From Akebia trifoliata (lineage: Eukaryota > Streptophyta > Magnoliopsida > Ranunculales > Lardizabalaceae), in the NCBI GenBank assembly GCA_017979445.1, contig CM030704.1:14367658-14431657 (forward strand): DNA of 64,000 nucleotides. The letters are read 5' to 3'. The notes beneath the pieces are model-generated. The model saw nothing but the letters and a program-made list of their open reading frames with translations. It had not been told where the DNA came from and made no database searches. Made by a program: the position numbers and the translations under genes. The stretch's first letter is position 1. Each line of letters starts with the position of its first letter. This document shows positions 59,161 through 64,000 of this stretch, piece by piece.

Positions 59161-59654
59161 TCTGATTCAATATCCATATTTCACCCAAACCGGACCTATC
59201 CTCCAATTTCAACCCGAACCATGATCCATATGTGATCCATCAAAATCAACAACCGACTGATCAGTCCAAATAAATCCATTCATCTTCCAACAAATTGGAT
59301 TTAAAAAAAAAAGAATTTTAAAGCATCAATTAAAATTCTTTATCAAAATCGATGCCTAAGAACAATCTTGCCCTGTTGATATGAGGAGAATAGATTATGT
59401 CTATTAAAATAAATGAGGTGACTTAAGAGTGCCCTTACTAAGGCATTGTGCACCACCTCTTCCTTAGGGATCTGACTAGTCGATCTTGATTTTAGAAAAC
59501 TGAATTGGCAGCAATTGCAGCAAATTCTTGGAGGTGTGAAAGCTTGAAAATCCTAGGTGTGAGGGCCTTGGTTGGTGCTAAAGTGTAGTTAACTTAATTT
59601 CTAGTTTTCTTCTTCTCTCTTGAATCTTTCATTGTTTTGATAGAGAATTCTAGC
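59161..59654. other. Unassigned spacer
   Basis: AT-rich sequence between the minisatellite and the E1 solo LTR. No coding frame or repeat match seen; a short poly-A lies near 59300. Confidence 0.5.
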
Positions 59655-60898
59655 TGTGGCACCCCGCCAAACATTAACACAAAGCCTAATGTTAGATCTC
59701 GAGGTACTAGGTGGAGTCTCGAAATTTCGACATGGTCTCCTCTGTTTATGTTAGCATTCCAAGGCGTTCAACCTGTACCTGATAAATGACATACATTATC
59801 CTGCATATATAAATACAAAATATAATATAAGTGAAAGCTTATATACATCTAATAATGTATGATAGATCAAAGTGCAGAAGGATAGTCAAAATACAAGATT
59901 ATACAAATATTACTCACTCTAACAAAAGTCCTAACAATATTTATAATACTCTTGAACAAATCGACACCACTAGAGTGGTATAGTCCCAATACTCACCAGA
60001 TAACGGACTCTGGTCGTCTATTTGACCTACCAGATAATCCTCACTCATTTTCTACATCTGCATCGCCAAGCTTCGGATCTGAAACTAAAAAATGGAGATG
60101 GAAAGGGTGAGTAACAATGGTTACCCATTAGGGAATCAAACAATTTATGTCAATAACCTCTCCTAATATAAACGAATAAACATACTGAGTCATTTTAAAA
60201 TATTTAAAATTTTACAAAAGAAACTACGATTAGCTAGTACATATAGTCAGGGATGAGCAATTAAATATTTTAAAACTCACATTACATCCATCAGTAGTAC
60301 TCACTAAAACATTTTTTTTATATACAAATCTAATTGATCAAATAAAAACATTAAACATGCATTTCATTTTATATTTTAAAATAAAGAAATAGATACATAA
60401 TACACAATGGTGGAGTAGTGGAATTAAAGAGTTGAGATTCACGATTGGATCGTTCCTAGTCGAGACACGATGTTTCATAATAAAGTATTAGTTCCTGATT
60501 TTATGGCTGGTCGTTGTTTACCATAGTTGCGGGACTATTTATCCGATTCAGGCTGGTCATTTGACATGACCGTAAGCAATGGGTCTCATTTCGATGTGTC
60601 AGAACATTCGACTACTATAGATTCTTAGTGATCACAAACTAATCATCTTCGTCTATGCCTATCAAGCGTGCATGTAATTCCCAAGTATACAAACCATTCG
60701 TATGACCACATTTACATTACAAGTTCACTAGTAAATATAGAGAGAAATAAATTTAAATTCTAGTTGTGACTCTACTCTCATACGCGTCCCATATCACGTA
60801 TGAGTTTGGTTGTCCCTACTATACATCCCATAATAGTATATCACTCCAGATGAAATGATAGACTAGCCCTTCAGGTATTTGGAAGTTTTTAATAGTTC

Positions 60899-60960
<62 letters not shown>

Positions 60961-62625
60961 TTTCCTTTCTTTGAAAACAAATGAGAAATTAACATTATAG
61001 AGTTAAGAATGGATAACCAGTTTCCTACCATGCAACCATACCCACCTGGCCTAAAATAAATAATAGCACTTAGAGCCTCTCCACCAACAAAATTTAATTA
61101 AACATGCAACCAATCATTATCCTTAGATATCCCTTCACCAATCTACACACAGCATTATAATGTAAAATGCAGACATAGCCCCTCAAGTGTGATTATTACA
61201 TTTTACAATTTCATCCCCTTTTCCCTTTTTTTTTTTTTTTTTCAATTTTCGTAGTTTTCAATCTATCGAACAAAATATTTACTTTCTAATATTCATCAAC
61301 TCAATATAAGTTCATTGAATATTAAATCATTTTTTCCAATTATAAAATTTATTTTTATTAATAACATTGAAAAATTACAAAACTTATATTAAAACAAAGT
61401 TCGAGTAATGCACATAACCCAACTAGCGGAAATAACCCGGTGAAATATCCTACCCACGTATAATTTGATATAAAATATAATTAAATATATTAAACATGCA
61501 AGTTCTGACATGAATTTGAAATAACTAAAAAAATTCTAAATTTTTGAAAACACATTACAAGTTTTCATTAAAACCCTAAATGTAATTTTCACAATCTATG
61601 GTTACCAATAGAAATTGAGAGTCTTTACTATTCTCTATATGATATGATCGAAGCGAGTGTGGAAATTGAGACGATTGACGTAAAAATTGAGGTGGATCGA
61701 ACTTTGGGGTGGTTGATTTTTGAATATAATCCTGTGGTTTTCAAGATCTCGATGCCGTCTTCTTTTCACCCTTGTGCGAGGGAAGATGGTCTGGTCTCGA
61801 AACATATGAAATCTAGGATCGAAGTTTTGAAATCCTCATATTATCTACGATTGATTTTTGATGATACGGGGTGAAAAAAGAGAGAGAACGAAAGGAAATT
61901 GGGTGAGTTTTGTAGAGAACGAGGCTGCAAACGATTTTTCCTTCTATGTCAAAGGTCGAAGACGGATCGTACGCGGTGAATCAAAGTTTAAAGATTTGAA
62001 AAAAACTAATTCTTTTAAAAAAAATCGCAACTGATTTTGGACTAGTTGGAATAAAGATGAATAGTAAAAAATTTATTTATATAAATTTTTGGGATGAAAT
62101 CGGTATTTTACCTATTATTTTATTTGATGATAAGTTGACCGTTTGGACTCCAAAAGTGACAAATGAATACTCTATTTTGTCTAATTTTTTATTTTGGATC
62201 TATTGGTGTGGTCAAATTCTAAAAATTCTATTTCTAACAAAACTTTACTTTTTCGGCTCGATGGGACCCTAGAATTGACGTCGTTTTCATTTTTTACGAT
62301 AATTCGACTTTCTAGGCTCCAAAAATGACAAATAAATAGTCCATTTTCTATAATTTTTCATTACAAACCCAATAGTCTGATCAAATTTTAAAAATTCTTA
62401 CTTAAGCAAAAAGTCATTATTTTAGCTTGGTCCAACTCAAAATTCGAGGATTTTACAACTTTTCAATTCGGACTCGCATTTGAGCGTGCTTATAGGCTAA
62501 AATATGTTTTTCGACCATTTTAAATTCAATGGTGAGGTCAGATTTCATTAAAAATGATTAGAACAAAATCCCTACAATTTTACCCTAAGTCCCACTTTTA
62601 AGATTTTATCAAAATTTCACTATTT
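59655..62625 (-). repeat. E1 solo LTR (minus strand), outer end missing
   Basis: Matches 2615-5976 along nearly its whole length, beginning on the plus strand with TGTGGCACCCCGCC. No PBS follows on its inner side and no internal sequence is present, so it is a solo LTR. The match fades near 62625, about 25-30 bp short of the terminal TGTAAAATCCC. It lacks the foldback element and has (TA)n at 60902-60956 in that place. Its length of about 2.97 kb equals the other copy minus the insertion. Confidence 0.85.
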
Positions 62626-64000
62626 ATTTTTCTTCGAGATACGAATAAAAAACTCAAGCTTTTACTCTAGCTACAAATCAAACCTAACTTCAGATGTAAC
62701 ATAAACTAATCCAATCAACATCTTAAGCGCAAATCAACGGACATACATACATAAGAGGAATTTCACAATAGGAAAAGTAGTCAACAAGGATGCAATAAAA
62801 TGTAAATGCAAAAGGGATTCAACATAAATGCTCTTAACCCCTCAGCTCTTCCCACAAGCCTTAAAGAATGTTTGTTTATTTACATGAGGCCTGAATCTAT
62901 TGAATTACTTAGGATCATCTAAAACCTTAAAAATGTTGAGATTGAGGCAAACTAATGTATGAATAAAGGGAGCCCATACTATGATACATGATTGAGGCAT
63001 ACTCATGTTGGGGTCCCCGGCAGCAGGTTACTTGATCAGATGCTGATTAACTGAAGTATGAAACAATGGAACCCCATTGATGAATTATGAAACTATTTTG
63101 CAGCATAAAGCTGCATCCACAAGATTTAAAGACAATGTCACGCACATTTGCAATGGTGACATTCAGGTTTATGGTCGTCAATTGTTGAGCTGTAAGCCTA
63201 GAATCCTATTTATTAGCATCAGAATATAAAACAGCTGTAAATAGTGTAAGGAGTTGAACATTTCAAAACCAGTCATATAGACTCCAATAGAAATATAATG
63301 GGAGTAGTAAAGAGGTTGAGAAAAGAAGGGCCAAGGAAACTTTTAGATTATTGTTAATCAAACATCTCAACATCTTAAGCGCAAACACAAGGATTGGTGA
63401 AACTTTTAGAATAACTTTACTACTGTTTGACTCCCTCAATCAGCCTCCATCAAACATCTCAACATCTTACGTGCAAACCGAGAAATAGATCTAAGTTTAT
63501 TAACTTAAACATGGCTTTTTATATACATGGAAGCAAAGGAACAAGGTCGGCTACCTGCTCAATACTCGGCCACGAGCAATTTCAAATCTCAGGTTAAAAG
63601 GTATTAAAAAAAATACTATATTTTTGTGCTACTTACTCAATACTCAGCCACAAGCAATTTTCTAAAATAATTTAGAATCCTAAGTAGAAAGATAGATAAA
63701 CATTGCTACGAAATATCTCCAATGGCATTTTAAATACTTCTCAAAATAAAATTTCATTTTTAAAAAATCATGGTGAGTTTTCTAGAACAAAAATTCTCAA
63801 CTTCTATAATTTTCTTGCAGAAACTCAAAAAACGAGAGATGCATGGAAACTCGTAAGGATTTCCATTGCACTAAGTCACAATTCAAGATTTCAAATTATG
63901 GTTCAATATAAAAAAAATGAATCTAACAACCAAGAAGCTGAATTTCAATATAGAAATAAGAATTGGAGGTAATAAGTAAATCACAATATGAAATAGGAAA
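62626..64000. other. Unassigned sequence with short repeated words
   Basis: No domain recognised in any frame. Two words recur: CAACATCTTAAGCGCAAA near 62716 and 63367, with a variant near 63463, and ACTCAATACTCGGCCACGAG near 63558 with a variant near 63640. The 89-codon frame at 63703-63972 has no recognisable motif. This could be intron or flank of a host gene, or another old repeat. Confidence 0.4.

Noticed and set aside
60902..60956. Long (TA)n as a possible origin or functional site
   Set aside because: A plain microsatellite, also present as the target of the foldback element in the sister LTR.
63703..63972. 89-codon frame at the right edge as a host gene
   Set aside because: No domain, Lys/Asn-rich composition expected in AT-rich DNA, no splice or start evidence.

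Overview
This is plant nuclear DNA, almost certainly from a eudicot. It is AT-rich, intergenic and heterochromatin-like. I can support no host gene, rRNA, tRNA or CRISPR array. Nearly everything recognisable is Ty3/Gypsy LTR retrotransposon, nested several levels deep and mostly decayed. The dicot guess rests on the mix of Tat/Ogre-like, Athila-like and chromovirus-like elements with typical primer-binding sites (PBS). The species cannot be read from the sequence.

Layout, left to right. (1) 1-1164: unassigned AT-rich DNA. (2) 1165-8298, minus strand: a gag-bearing Gypsy family called E1 here. A full LTR (2615-5976) has PBS and gag relic on one side and polypurine tract (PPT) and a second gag relic on the other, giving the order internal-LTR-internal. 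The LTR carries a foldback element (3867-4253). (3) 8299-9143 and 34171-44337: an old Tat/Ogre-like element, Tat2. Its left LTR is split by an insertion. Its gag is a relic and most of its pol is gone. (4) 9144-34165: chromovirus-like element C, inserted in the Tat2 LTR with the 5-bp target duplication CCTTG. It keeps a decayed RT-RNase H-integrase but has lost gag and protease. (5) 13107-32756: Tat1, a 19.65-kb Ogre-like element inserted in the integrase core of C with the target duplication ATTAG. It has 4.3-kb LTRs, an extra ORF1 upstream of gag, protease, RT, two RNase H domains, integrase and a repeat-rich 3' UTR. (6) 44338-57377: the LTR of a third Tat-type element, Tat3, interrupted by a 10.9-kb Athila-like element (45259-56191). 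The Athila is flanked by a 48-bp direct repeat rather than a 5-bp one. (7) 57378-59654: Tat3 PBS and leader, then a 29-bp minisatellite of about 22 copies. (8) 59655 to about 62625: a solo E1 LTR, minus strand, without the foldback element. (9) About 62626-64000: unassigned.

The nesting gives a relative order. Tat2 is older than C, and C is older than Tat1. LTR-LTR differences counted by eye agree: roughly 3% for Tat1 over 250 bp, 8% for C over 160 bp, and clearly more for Tat2. No element is intact. Every gag-pol has stops or frameshifts, although the Athila RT-RNase H frame is open for 597 codons. Coordinates of LTRs, PBSs and target duplications were read directly. Lineage names rest on motif and domain recognition, not on a database search.
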